From Thermohalobaculum sp039028795 (GTDB lineage Bacteria; Pseudomonadota; Alphaproteobacteria; Rhodobacterales; Rhodobacteraceae), in assembly GCA_039028795.1 (NCBI GenBank), contig JBCCHJ010000004.1:62001-126000 (forward strand): a stretch of 64,000 bases of DNA, given 5' to 3'. The notes under the pieces were generated by a model. That model saw only the letters and a list, made by a program, of their open reading frames with translations. It made no database searches and was not told where the DNA came from. Position numbers and translations under genes: made by a program. How positions within the stretch are numbered: the stretch's first letter is position 1; the number at the start of each line of letters is the position of its first letter. Shown piece after piece: positions 1-8,309 of this stretch.

Positions 1-794
1 CGGTCTGCCCCGTCCAGCCCCCGCGCATCGACGCCTAACCGTTCCAAGGCTTTGGCCGCAAGGGCCCGGCTGATATGGCCGCCAGCTTCGACCACCGCGA
101 AGTCCGCGACCCGGCGCAGCAGACGTCCGGCAATCCTGGGCGTGCCGCGGGCCCGGGCAGCGATTTCGTCAATTCCGTCCTCGTCCGCTTCCAGCCCCAT
201 CAATCGGGCGGCGCGGGCGACAATCTTGGCCAGTTCGTCTTTCGTGTAGAATTCCAATCGCACAGGTATGCCGAACCGGTCACGCAGTGGCGTGGTCAAG
301 AGGCCCAGCCGCGTGGTTGCCCCGATCAGCGTGAACGGCGCCAGATCAATCCGGACGGTTCGCGCCGCCGGTCCTTCACCGATCACCAGGTCCAGCTCGA
401 AGTCCTCCATGGCCGGATAGAGGATCTCTTCAACCACCGGGCTCAGCCTGTGAATTTCATCAATGAACAGAACATCGCGCGCCTCCAGGTTCGTCAGCAC
501 CGCCGCCAGATCACCGGGTTTGGCGATCACGGGGCCAGAGGTCATGCGGAAGTTCACGCCCAGTTCCCGCGATACGATCTGAGCCAGCGTCGTCTTGCCC
601 AATCCCGGCGGCCCATAGAACAGCAAATGGTCCATCGCTTCGCCACGGCGGCGTGCCGCCTCGATGAAAACGGCCAGATTTGCCCTTGCCTCGGCCTGAC
701 CGGTGAAGTCTTCCAATCGTTCCGGCCGCAACGCGCGTTCCGGCGTGTCATCAACCAGGGGCTCTGGCCGGATCATCGGATCGGGATCAACCAT
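1..794 (-). CDS. ruvB: Holliday junction branch-migration ATPase RuvB (C-terminus beyond window)
   Basis: RuvB is the hexameric AAA+ motor that, with RuvA, drives branch migration of Holliday junctions during recombinational repair. The reverse-strand frame opens at an ATG ending at 794 and runs open to the window edge, so the last part of the protein is missing. The translation shows the family landmarks in order: an N-terminal segment ending in LEDFTGQ, the Walker A motif GPPGLGKT, the Walker B DEIH, the sensor segment GATTR and the start of the C-terminal winged-helix domain. It starts 9 bases after the ruvA stop, as expected for the ruvC-ruvA-ruvB operon. About 265 residues are visible out of a usual 340 or so. 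Confidence 0.97.
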   Translation of the reverse strand, partial: MVDPDPMIRPEPLVDDTPERALRPERLEDFTGQAEARANLAVFIEAARRRGEAMDHLLFYGPPGLGKTTLAQIVSRELGVNFRMTSGPVIAKPGDLAAVLTNLEARDVLFIDEIHRLSPVVEEILYPAMEDFELDLVIGEGPAARTVRIDLAPFTLIGATTRLGLLTTPLRDRFGIPVRLEFYTKDELAKIVARAARLMGLEADEDGIDEIAARARGTPRIAGRLLRRVADFAVVEAGGHISRALAAKALERLGVDARGLDGAD

Positions 795-803
795 CAACGC
801 CCT

Positions 804-1490
804 CTATAGGTTCCGGCCCAGGGCCTGCAAGGCGGACTTGATGATCGCGCCTTCGGCTTCCGCACCGTCCCCAGTCGCCTCGGCGATAGCTGCCGCGGCC
901 TCTATCCGATCATAGCCCAGGTTGACCAGGGCCGACAGCGCATCCGCGGACGCCTGCAACGCGCGCTGATCATCGGATTGGGGCGATGCGGCCACCGGGG
1001 CAGTCTGCCCCGCCGGCGGCGCAGCGGACGGGCCTGGGCTTGTGCCGGGCGTGGCCGCTTGTCCGCCTTTTGCCCCAATCGCCATCATGGTCGGGGCCTT
1101 GCCTTTTAACTCGGTCACGATGCGCGTCGCCAGCTTTGGACCGACGCCAGGGGCCTGGCGCACCATCCCGGCCTCACCGGCCGCCAGCGCCCGGGTCAGA
1201 CCCGGCAACCCCAATGTGCCCAGGATCGCCAAAGAAACCTTCGCCCCCACACCCTGGACCGAGGTCAGCAACCGATGCCATTCCTTCTCGGCCAGGGTTT
1301 GGAAGCCGAACAGCTGCATCAGATCCTCACGCACGACCATATCTGTATACAAGGCTGCGGCCTCACCGGGTCCCGGCAATGCCCCCAACGTGTTCGGCGC
1401 GCAGTAGACGACATAACCGACGCCTGAGGCTTCTATGAGAACATGGTCATCGGCCTTGTAGTCGATGATGCCAGAAATTTTGCCGATCAT
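804..1490 (-). CDS. ruvA: Holliday junction DNA-binding protein RuvA
   Basis: RuvA binds the four-way junction as a tetramer and loads RuvB. The 228-residue protein begins MIGKISGIID, typical of the N-terminal OB fold. The helix-hairpin-helix region follows (VQGVGAKVSLAIL, then PGVGPKLATRI). A flexible Ala/Pro-rich linker spans roughly residues 140-185, and the C-terminal RuvB-contacting helix bundle (ALSALVNLGY) closes it. The linker makes it somewhat longer than the E. coli protein of about 203 residues. The ATG overlaps the ruvC stop by four bases, which implies translational coupling. Confidence 0.97.
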   Translation of the reverse strand: MIGKISGIIDYKADDHVLIEASGVGYVVYCAPNTLGALPGPGEAAALYTDMVVREDLMQLFGFQTLAEKEWHRLLTSVQGVGAKVSLAILGTLGLPGLTRALAAGEAGMVRQAPGVGPKLATRIVTELKGKAPTMMAIGAKGGQAATPGTSPGPSAAPPAGQTAPVAASPQSDDQRALQASADALSALVNLGYDRIEAAAAIAEATGDGAEAEGAIIKSALQALGRNL

Positions 1491-1990
1491 TCGGCGGCCC
1501 CTATTGCCGCAGCGATCCGCGCACCGGTTCCCGCCGTCCAGGCATGGCAGATGGCAATCGCCAAGGCATCCGCCGCGTCTGCGCCTACCACGTCAGCCCC
1601 TGGAAGCAACATCGCAATCATATGCTGCACTTGGGCCTTGTCGGCATGGCCAACGCCGACCACTGCTTTCTTCACGGCATTCGGCGCATATTCTCCGATC
1701 GACAGGCCGTGCTGTGCCGGGACCAGCAAAGAAATCGCTCTGGCCTGGCCCAGCTTCAACGTGCCCGCCGCGTCCTTGTTCACAAAGGTATGCTCAACGG
1801 CGGCCTGATCCGGGCCATAGGTCCGGATCACCCCATCGATCTGCGCGTAGAGATCCGCCAGACGCGTCGCCAAATCACCCGTCGCCGTCGCACAAACCCC
1901 GTTCGCGACATGCCGCAAACGCCCATTTTCCGAATCGACGACACCCCATCCTGTGCGCCTTAGCCCGGGATCGAAACCGATCACCCGCAT
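1487..1990 (-). CDS. ruvC: Holliday junction resolvase RuvC
   Basis: RuvC is the endonuclease that symmetrically nicks Holliday junctions to resolve recombination intermediates. The protein has 167 residues, close to the family norm of about 170. All four metal-binding acidic residues known from E. coli RuvC fall at the same positions here: D7 in VIGFDPG, E66 in AVEHTF, and D138 and D141 in ADAADALA. It is the first gene of the ruvCAB operon, and the start ATG follows a purine-rich stretch (GAGAGCG). The upstream 240 bases separate it from a divergent DUF1127 gene, so its promoter should lie there. Confidence 0.97.
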   Translation of the reverse strand: MRVIGFDPGLRRTGWGVVDSENGRLRHVANGVCATATGDLATRLADLYAQIDGVIRTYGPDQAAVEHTFVNKDAAGTLKLGQARAISLLVPAQHGLSIGEYAPNAVKKAVVGVGHADKAQVQHMIAMLLPGADVVGADAADALAIAICHAWTAGTGARIAAAIGAAE

Positions 1991-2190
1991 CGCGCTCTCC
2001 TGCCCGTTTCATATTTTTTTCACAATTAGCACGAAACATGAACAAAGACCAGTGATTCCGGAAGTGCATCGACCTGAAAACGACATCCACCTGCTCAACT
2101 TCCGTCGTTTTTGACACATGCAAAAACTGCAAATCACACATGCACTTACTGCATTTGTATAACAAGAAAACCGGCCCTATCTCCAGCTTC

Positions 2191-2219
2191 CGGGCAGCGA
2201 TGGGCGCGCCCGCTTTTTT
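2191..2219 (+). terminator. Hairpin plus T-run in the leader of the DUF1127 gene (terminator or attenuator)
   Basis: A stem CGGGC (2191-2195) pairs with GCCCG (2208-2212). A competing inner stem GGGCG/CGCCC is also possible. A run of six T follows at 2214-2219. This is the layout of a rho-independent terminator, yet it lies only 18 bases upstream of the ATG at 2238 and reads toward it. A TTGACA at 2111-2116 is a possible -35 element for the transcript. The element could end a short leader RNA or attenuate the downstream gene. The pairing is read by eye only. Confidence 0.5.
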
Positions 2220-2237
2220 GTCAATGGAGTTGCCGTC

Positions 2238-2594
2238 ATGGCCATGATCGACACAGCGCACAAAGCGCCGTTCGGCGCTATCTCAATCCACCGGGCCACC
2301 GCTTGGTTTTATAGCGCGGCCGAAAGTTTTAGTACCTGGCGTGCCCGCCAGCGGACCGAGGCAGAGCTGCTGTCGCTCAGCCGCTCGCAGTTGGATGATA
2401 TTGGCATTGCCCTGGGCGATGTGATCCAGGATCAGCCGACGCTTCTGGACCGCGCAATCGTCTGGTTCCGCGACCGCCGCGATGCTGCACGCACCGCGCA
2501 GATGCTGGAAAGCCTGCCCGCGCGGCATCTGGAGGACATTGGCCTGACCGAGGCCGATGTTGCCGACTTGCGCCGTCAGGCGCGCGTTCTTTGA
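2238..2594 (+). CDS. Tandem DUF1127 (YjiS-like) small protein
   Basis: This 118-residue basic protein carries two copies of the DUF1127 signature. The first spans about residues 34-57 and ends LDDIGI; the second spans about residues 80-103 and ends LEDIGL. Single-domain DUF1127 proteins of 45-70 residues are common in alphaproteobacteria. Some are linked to stress responses, phosphate or carbon metabolism and RNA turnover, but no general function is established. The start is supported by ATGGAG about 10 bases upstream. The leader contains a terminator-like hairpin just before the ribosome binding site. It converges with prmA, and a palindrome lies between them. The molecular role is unknown. 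Confidence 0.8.
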   Translation: MAMIDTAHKAPFGAISIHRATAWFYSAAESFSTWRARQRTEAELLSLSRSQLDDIGIALGDVIQDQPTLLDRAIVWFRDRRDAARTAQMLESLPARHLEDIGLTEADVADLRRQARVL

Positions 2595-2607
2595 ATGGCA
2601 CAATTTG

Positions 2608-2628
2608 GGGCGGGCTATAGCCCGTCCC
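2608..2628. terminator. GC-rich palindrome between the convergent DUF1127 gene and prmA
   Basis: The sequence GGGCGGGCTA followed by TAGCCCGTCCC forms a stem of about ten pairs with one bulged T. It lies 14 bases after the DUF1127 stop and 6 bases beyond the prmA stop. Neither flank is strongly T-rich, so it may act as a bidirectional roadblock or 3-prime stabiliser rather than a classical terminator. It resembles the GGCGGG/CCCGCC palindrome at 30665-30682. Confidence 0.4.
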
Positions 2629-2633
2629 ATCGC

Positions 2634-3506
2634 TTACCGGACCAGCTTGACCACCAGACTGGTCCACTCTCCCAAAGACACCCTATCCATCACCCGTAAT
2701 CCGTGGCCGGCATAGATCGCTGCGACGCCCGGTGCTTGATGGGTGAGCAATCCCGATAAGATCGCCATGCCCCCGGGCCGCAAATGCGCGGCAATGTCCG
2801 GGGCCAGCCGCTTTAGCGGTGCTGCAAGGATGTTCGCAAAGACCAGATCATAGGGCGCGGTGTTCCTATGGGCCTGGTGGCGGAAACCTGGTGCTGTTCC
2901 TGTGACCACCCAAGGTGCGACGCCGTTTGCAACCATATTCGCCCGAGCCGTCGCCTGGGCGATGGCATCAATATCCGTCGCGACGGTGCGGCAGCGCCAG
3001 GTCTTCGCAGCCGCCATGGCCAGCACACCGGTTCCGCAACCGATATCTGCGACCGCCCGGCCCACATGTCCGCGCCGAAGCAATCGATCGAACAGCATCA
3101 AGCAGCCCCGCGTTGTGCCATGATGTCCGGTACCGAATGCCATAGCGGCCTCGATACAAAGTCCGATCCGCTGCGGCCCGACCGTGTGGCTGTCATGGGC
3201 GCCATAGACCGTGAACCGCCCGGCATGTACCGGATGCAGCTCCCGCCTGACCTGGGCGACCCAATCCTGATCATCAATTTTGCTGACGGCAAAATCCGCG
3301 GCTCCGTGCATGACTGCCAGTAAGGCTAGCCCTGCCGGGTCAGGACGGTCCGTGAAATATCCGCCGACCTCCCATGTGCTGGTGCCGTCCTCGACTTCGA
3401 AGACGCCGATACCGGTTGGCGCAGGATCCAACCGCTCCATCGCTTCGCCCAGGGCTTCGGCAGAGGATCGGTCGGACAACGTGGTCAGGGCGGAATAGCT
3501 GGTCAT
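2634..3506 (-). CDS. prmA: Ribosomal protein L11 methyltransferase PrmA
   Basis: PrmA transfers methyl groups from S-adenosylmethionine to ribosomal protein L11. The 290-residue protein has an N-terminal substrate-recognition domain (SALTTLSDR, then GIGVFEVEDG) and a class I methyltransferase fold with motif I DIGCGTGVLAMAA and motif IV FANILAAPL. The frame is open further upstream, to 3617. The ATG at 3506 is preferred because relatives begin with the same ALTTL segment a few residues in and because an AGGA lies about 10 bases upstream. It is convergent with the DUF1127 gene. Confidence 0.93.
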   Translation of the reverse strand: MTSYSALTTLSDRSSAEALGEAMERLDPAPTGIGVFEVEDGTSTWEVGGYFTDRPDPAGLALLAVMHGAADFAVSKIDDQDWVAQVRRELHPVHAGRFTVYGAHDSHTVGPQRIGLCIEAAMAFGTGHHGTTRGCLMLFDRLLRRGHVGRAVADIGCGTGVLAMAAAKTWRCRTVATDIDAIAQATARANMVANGVAPWVVTGTAPGFRHQAHRNTAPYDLVFANILAAPLKRLAPDIAAHLRPGGMAILSGLLTHQAPGVAAIYAGHGLRVMDRVSLGEWTSLVVKLVR

Positions 3507-3774
3507 TGGGCAAGTCCTGTCGGTTGGACCGCCTGATCGCATATCAACCCCGTTCTGCAAAGGATTGCTGACGAGATTTCGCGCTGTTCGCATCCTGCGC
3601 AAAATCAGCGTGGCCAAACAGCGTGGTCAAATCCGATGCACAAATCTTGCACGGCAATTCTGCACGCCCTGCGGATCAGCCCCCAGGGAATCTGCACATC
3701 CAGCCTCTAGAGATCGCACCATCTACAGGGCTGACCCGAAAAGTCAGCGCCCGCGGAGCGAAGGGGAAACCGCA

Positions 3775-4173
3775 ATGACCATCCGTCAATACGCTGCCAT
3801 GCTGCTTGGCACGCTTGTGATTGCACTCGGTCTCTCGCTGGTCCCCGCCCATGCAGAACCGGGCGGCCAGTTGAATGAAGACCCTCAATTCATCGAAGAG
3901 ATGTTGGATCGAGCCGAAGTCGAGCCGGGTCTGACCGGCTTCTATGAATACGACGACATGCCGTCCTATCTGGCGCTTGATCGGCCAGCGATAGAAAAGA
4001 GTTTCACCGACGCAACGTCGACACGGCACGTTACGGCGCTGGCCCGGTCCAATGAATCGGTACTGGCTGCGGATGGGCCGGGTGGCCTCAGATGGTCCGT
4101 TCTCAGTCGTTTGGCATTACTGGCGGTTCTATGTTTCGCCGTGGCACTCTATGGGAGACGTTCCAATGCTTGA
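3775..4173 (+). CDS. Small secreted or membrane-anchored protein upstream of a two-component system
   Basis: I do not recognise this 132-residue protein. It has an apparent signal peptide (about residues 1-27, cleavage after AHA), an acidic periplasmic segment of about 75 residues, and a C-terminal hydrophobic segment (LSRLALLAVLCFAVALYG) followed by RRSNA. It therefore looks like a periplasmic domain tethered at the C-terminus. The ATG at 3775 has a purine-rich GAAGGGG upstream; the frame is open earlier, but that part does not look like protein. It lies 121 bases before a response regulator and histidine kinase on the same strand. It may be a product or accessory of that system, which is inference. 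Confidence 0.65.
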   Translation: MTIRQYAAMLLGTLVIALGLSLVPAHAEPGGQLNEDPQFIEEMLDRAEVEPGLTGFYEYDDMPSYLALDRPAIEKSFTDATSTRHVTALARSNESVLAADGPGGLRWSVLSRLALLAVLCFAVALYGRRSNA

Positions 4174-4294
4174 TATCAGTCCTATTGGGGTTTCACGCAA
4201 TCGGCCGCGCCTTCGGTTTAACAGCGTTGATGCGCGTCTGCCGGTTTCAGGGATGCTGGCGAAGCCAAACGGAACGCGCTATGAAACCTCTACC

Positions 4295-4981
4295 ATGGCT
4301 CATTCGATCTTGGTCGTTGATGACGACCCACATATCCGCGAAGTGGTCTGCTTTGCCTTGGAAAAGGCGGGGATGCAGACGCATGCGGCTGCTGACGGTG
4401 CAGCGGCTCTACAATACGCGGACGCAAATTCGCCGGACCTGATTGTTCTGGACATCAACATGCCGGAAATGGACGGTCTAGAAATGTGCCGCCGCCTGCG
4501 GCAAAGCTCGGACGTGCCGGTTCTGTTTTTGTCATCGCGCGATGATGAGATTGACCGGGTTCTAGGTTTGGAATTGGGCGCGGATGACTATGTCACCAAG
4601 CCCTTCAGCCCGCGTGAGCTTGTCGCCCGGATCAATGCAATCCTGAAACGCGCCCGGCCCGTGCAGGAGACGCCCGAGGATCCGACGGTGCGGGTCGATC
4701 AATTGGAAATCGACCCTGTTGAACACCGCGCCACATGGGACAGTGGCGACCTACAGTTGACGGCCACCGAATTCCAGCTTTTGGAGACAATGGCGCGTCA
4801 GCCGCGCCGGGTGTTTACCCGGGACGATTTGATGAAGGCTGTCTATGCGCCGGGCATCCATGTATCCGACCGCACGCTGGACAGTCATGTGCGCCATGTC
4901 CGGGCCAAGCTTGCAGCAGCCGGGGCAGAAGGGTTGATCGAAACCGTGCACGGCGTGGGCTTCCGGCTTAATCCCGCATGA
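4295..4981 (+). CDS. OmpR-family response regulator
   Basis: This is a DNA-binding two-component response regulator of 228 residues. The receiver domain begins at once (ILVVDDDPHIREV) and contains the phospho-acceptor aspartate in IVLDINMPEMDG, then the conserved serine (FLSSRDD) and lysine (DDYVTKPFSP). The C-terminal winged helix spans about residues 130-225 and ends with TVHGVGFRL, typical of the OmpR/PhoB class. The ATG at 4295 fits the start of the receiver fold, although its ribosome binding site is weak and the open frame extends upstream. Its stop overlaps the start of the histidine kinase gene by four bases, so the two are a cognate pair. Confidence 0.93.
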   Translation: MAHSILVVDDDPHIREVVCFALEKAGMQTHAAADGAAALQYADANSPDLIVLDINMPEMDGLEMCRRLRQSSDVPVLFLSSRDDEIDRVLGLELGADDYVTKPFSPRELVARINAILKRARPVQETPEDPTVRVDQLEIDPVEHRATWDSGDLQLTATEFQLLETMARQPRRVFTRDDLMKAVYAPGIHVSDRTLDSHVRHVRAKLAAAGAEGLIETVHGVGFRLNPA

Positions 4982-6606
4982 GATTTCGGCCAAGGTTGTC
5001 CACGGTTCTTTTGACCGTCAATCTGGCCGTCATCGCCTTGCCACTGGGCTCGATCTTCTTTTTCCGGATCTATGAGAATCAGCTGATCCAAGAAACAGAG
5101 CGAGAGCTGATCAGTCAGGCCGCGACAATTGCTGCGGCTTATCAACTGATCCTGCGTCGTCCAGAAGCACAGCCTCAAAACCAAACCACTCAGCAAGATC
5201 AGACCGAGCCCGCAGCGCAAAAAAAGACGAAGGTCGCCAAGGCGTCGTCCCGCTATCCATCGGCCGACAATTTGCTGCAACTTTCGGATGCAAGGTGGAG
5301 CCCGATCAATCCTGGCCTGGACCTTGCGAAGGTCGCAACGCTACCGGCGCGTCCTGACGGCAGGGATCCGCCAGAGCCTCCAACTGCGGCGGCCCTGTTG
5401 GCAGGCCGAACGATCAGCCCGATCGTCGACCAGGCGCAACGTACCACGCTGATCGGGGTCCGGGTTCTGGACAGGCACGGCACAACGGTGGGCGGGACGG
5501 CCGAGATCGGGCTGAACTTTGGCCACGTTGAAGAAGTTGCGCGGGCGATGACCGGTCGGTACGCCAGCGCGCTGAGGTATCGCGAGCTTGAGAACGCACC
5601 GTCGGAGTTGACGTCTTTCAGCCGTGGGACCGGCGTTCGTGTTTTCGTGGCGTTCCCGGTGATCGGCGATGGGCGGGTCAACGGTGTCGTCTACCTGTCG
5701 CGGACACCGAAGAGCATTCTGCGCCATATGTACGAAGAACAGGACAAAGCCATCCTTGCCCTGGTGACTGTGCTGGTTCTGGCGATTTCCCTGGCGGTTC
5801 TAACCTCGCGCACGATTTCCAGGCCGGTGGCAGAACTGCTGTCCCGTACGCAGCGCGTCGCGCGCGGAGAAACTGCGGCGATGGCAACCTTGAAGCATCC
5901 CGGCACCCGCGAGATGGCCGAACTGTCCGACGGGATTTCCCAGATGGCTACGGCTTTGGGTGATCGCGCAGCCTATATCCGGACCCTCGCCAGTCAGGTC
6001 AGCCATGAATTCAAGACACCGCTTACGTCGATCGAAGGTGCCGCTGAATTGCTAAGCGACCACCACGACACGATGACAGCCGAAGAACGTCAGAGGTTCC
6101 TGGAAACAATTTCTGCGTCGGGTGTCCGACTGCGCGCACTGCTGGATCGCCTGCTCGACCTTGCGCGGGCAGAGAATACTCTAAATGCCGAGGTTTCGAC
6201 CGAACTTGGACCGGTCATCCGAAGCGTCGCTGCGGGTCTCTCGGACAAAGTGTCTGTCGAATTGGATGTCGACGTAGGTCAAAGCGCGCGGATTGGTGAA
6301 GAGGCACTGCGGATCGCCTTGGGCAATCTGTTTGATAATGCGGTGGAACACGGCGCCAAAGCGGTTAAGGTTTCTGCCCGAGCCGACGGCGGCCAGGTCA
6401 TCATCGTGATCGAAGACGACGGGGACGGCATTACACCTGCCAACCGGGACAAGGTTTTCGAGAACTTTTTCACGACCCGGCGGGCAGAAGGTGGCACTGG
6501 GCTGGGCCTGGGAATCGTGCAGGCGTTACTGGGCGCCCATGGCGGCCGCATCGACCTGGCAACGTCGTCGACCGGAGCTGCGTTCAAGATTACATTGCAG
6601 GTGTGA
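4978..6606 (+). CDS. Membrane sensor histidine kinase
   Basis: The 542-residue protein is the partner of the preceding response regulator. It has an N-terminal transmembrane segment (about residues 9-30), a periplasmic sensor region of about 230 residues containing a low-complexity Gln/Thr/Lys stretch near residues 63-88, and a second membrane segment near residues 260-280 (AILALVTVLVLAISLAVL). A HAMP-like linker starting TISRPVAELL follows. The HisKA domain has H343 in VSHEFKTPL. The ATPase domain shows the N box (NLFDNAVEH), G1 (EDDGDGI), F box (FENFFTTRR) and G2 (GTGLGLGI). The input signal is unknown; the sensor region does not match a family I can name. Confidence 0.93.
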   Translation: MRFRPRLSTVLLTVNLAVIALPLGSIFFFRIYENQLIQETERELISQAATIAAAYQLILRRPEAQPQNQTTQQDQTEPAAQKKTKVAKASSRYPSADNLLQLSDARWSPINPGLDLAKVATLPARPDGRDPPEPPTAAALLAGRTISPIVDQAQRTTLIGVRVLDRHGTTVGGTAEIGLNFGHVEEVARAMTGRYASALRYRELENAPSELTSFSRGTGVRVFVAFPVIGDGRVNGVVYLSRTPKSILRHMYEEQDKAILALVTVLVLAISLAVLTSRTISRPVAELLSRTQRVARGETAAMATLKHPGTREMAELSDGISQMATALGDRAAYIRTLASQVSHEFKTPLTSIEGAAELLSDHHDTMTAEERQRFLETISASGVRLRALLDRLLDLARAENTLNAEVSTELGPVIRSVAAGLSDKVSVELDVDVGQSARIGEEALRIALGNLFDNAVEHGAKAVKVSARADGGQVIIVIEDDGDGITPANRDKVFENFFTTRRAEGGTGLGLGIVQALLGAHGGRIDLATSSTGAAFKITLQV

Positions 6607-6620
6607 TTGCTACCCTGCGG

Positions 6621-7121
6621 TCAGAGGTTCTCAGCCGCCAGATGATCGGAAACCTCGAACGGCACGCCTGGCTCGTTCTTGTCGGACCGGATTACCAACG
6701 ATGTCTTTACGTTCGAGACGTTTGGCATGGCCAATAAATCGTCCGTCAGAAATGTCTGGAAGGTCAGCAGGTTCGGTGCGACGCATTTCAGCAGAAAGTC
6801 GATCTCGCCGTTCAGCATGTGGCATTCGCGTACCAGTGGCCAGCCACGGCAGAGCGTCTCAAACTCTTCCAGATCCGTGCCTGCCTGGCTTTTCAGGCTG
6901 ACCATCGCAAAGACCGTGACCTCATATCCAAGCGCGCGTGCATTCAATCGCGCATGATAACCTTGAATCAACCCGGTCTCTTCCAGCCCGCGCACACGGC
7001 GCAAACATGGCGGCGCAGATATGCCGACGCGTTTAGACAGCTCGACATTCGTCATCCTGCCGTCACCTTGCAATTCGGCAAGAATTTTTCGATCTATGAG
7101 GTCAAGCTTTAGTCCCGACAT
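6621..7121 (-). CDS. Lrp/AsnC-family transcriptional regulator
   Basis: The 166-residue protein has an N-terminal winged helix-turn-helix (LDLIDRKILAELQGDGRMTN, then SKRVGISAPPCLRRVRGLEE) and a C-terminal RAM effector domain (about residues 70-150, including GEIDFLLK). Family members bind amino acids and often control a neighbouring transport or catabolic gene. The frame starts at an ATG ending at 7121. It is convergent with the histidine kinase, with 14 bases between stops, and divergent from the ELM1-like gene across 146 bases. The effector cannot be deduced. Confidence 0.93.
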   Translation of the reverse strand: MSGLKLDLIDRKILAELQGDGRMTNVELSKRVGISAPPCLRRVRGLEETGLIQGYHARLNARALGYEVTVFAMVSLKSQAGTDLEEFETLCRGWPLVRECHMLNGEIDFLLKCVAPNLLTFQTFLTDDLLAMPNVSNVKTSLVIRSDKNEPGVPFEVSDHLAAENL

Positions 7122-7267
7122 ACTGCCCCATACCCATTTTATCGTTCGAGGTGCTAAGACGTGCAGAAGTGGAAGTTAACCCCCGCAACAGATTTCGGGT
7201 TTGTATGGATTTAGGTCATTAAAAGCAAGAATGTTGCGCAAACGCGCAATTTTCGCAAAAGTGCGTG

Positions 7268-8281
7268 ATGTCGAAAGTTACCGAGATTTGGATTTTGACC
7301 GATGGGCGGGCCGGAAACGAGGCCCAGGCACTGGGTCTGGCCGAAGCAATTGGCCGGCAGTGTTCCGCCAACATTTCGCAAAAACGGATCGAACTCAAAC
7401 CTTGGGCAGGGCTGATCCCGCCGAAAATGGCGGTCAGGCTGGGTGCGCGTCGGGACGGCTGGCCATTTATGGGTCTGAAGTCGGGCGCAGAAGATCTGCG
7501 CTGGCCCTGGCCGCATATCGTTATCGGTGCGGGCCGGCGTTCTGCGGCCGTAGTTGCCGCCCTGCGTAAACTCTATGGCGTCACAGCCGTCCAATTGCTG
7601 AACCCGCAATGTGACCCAGGTGCCTTCGATGTCATCGTTGTGCCTGAACATGACAGCATCGAGGGCGCGAATATCCTCAAAACCGTGGGCGCGATGAACC
7701 GGCTGACGGTTTCAGGGGTGCATGCCGCGGCGGGCACATGGTCTGAAAGCCCGTCTCACAAACCACAGCTTGCGGTGCTGGTTGGCGGCCCCAGCGGGTC
7801 AGCGACGTTCAGCGATGCAGATCAGAAGCGGTTGCTGCTTGCGCTGGAAAGCCTGGCGCAGGCCCATTCGCTGGTTGTCACGGCATCGCGCCGGACGCCC
7901 GGTCGGTTTGTCAGCCTGCTTGCAGAATGCCTGGAAGGGCGCGGGATGTTCTGGTCAGGCGATGGACCGAACCCCTATCCGGCAATGCTGGCCACTTCAA
8001 AGGCGGTTTTGGTAACGGAAGACTCGGTGAACATGGCGTCCGAGGCAGCCACAGTCGGTTTGCCGGTCCATATATTCCCACTGACCAGAGTCGCCGCAAA
8101 ATTTGCGGCGTTTCATGAAGCCTTGGCCGCACGCGGTGCAAGCAGAAGATTTACAGGGGCGATTTCGGCATGGGCCTATGAACCCCTGGCAGAAGCCGAT
8201 CGCATCGCAGGTGACCTGATACGCCGGGGCCTGATCCCAGCATCGCAGGAACCGGGTGGCTTGACCGAGGCCCATGGGTAA
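7268..8281 (+). CDS. ELM1/DUF1022-family protein
   Basis: The 337-residue protein belongs to the family named after plant mitochondrial fission factor ELM1, which is common in alphaproteobacteria. Characteristic segments are LTDGRAGNEAQALGLAEA near the N-terminus, VIGAGRRSAAVVAALRK, LLNPQCDPGAFDVIVVPEHD, the glycine-rich VLVGGPSG, and VTEDSVNMASEAATVGLPVH. The fold is expected to resemble GT-B glycosyltransferases, but the bacterial activity is unknown. A GTG lies immediately before the ATG used here. Its stop is 28 bases before the ATG of the Ada-like gene, so the two may be co-transcribed. Confidence 0.88.
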   Translation: MSKVTEIWILTDGRAGNEAQALGLAEAIGRQCSANISQKRIELKPWAGLIPPKMAVRLGARRDGWPFMGLKSGAEDLRWPWPHIVIGAGRRSAAVVAALRKLYGVTAVQLLNPQCDPGAFDVIVVPEHDSIEGANILKTVGAMNRLTVSGVHAAAGTWSESPSHKPQLAVLVGGPSGSATFSDADQKRLLLALESLAQAHSLVVTASRRTPGRFVSLLAECLEGRGMFWSGDGPNPYPAMLATSKAVLVTEDSVNMASEAATVGLPVHIFPLTRVAAKFAAFHEALAARGASRRFTGAISAWAYEPLAEADRIAGDLIRRGLIPASQEPGGLTEAHG

Positions 8282-8309
8282 GCTGATCTCAACAACGGAG
8301 ATCAAAACC

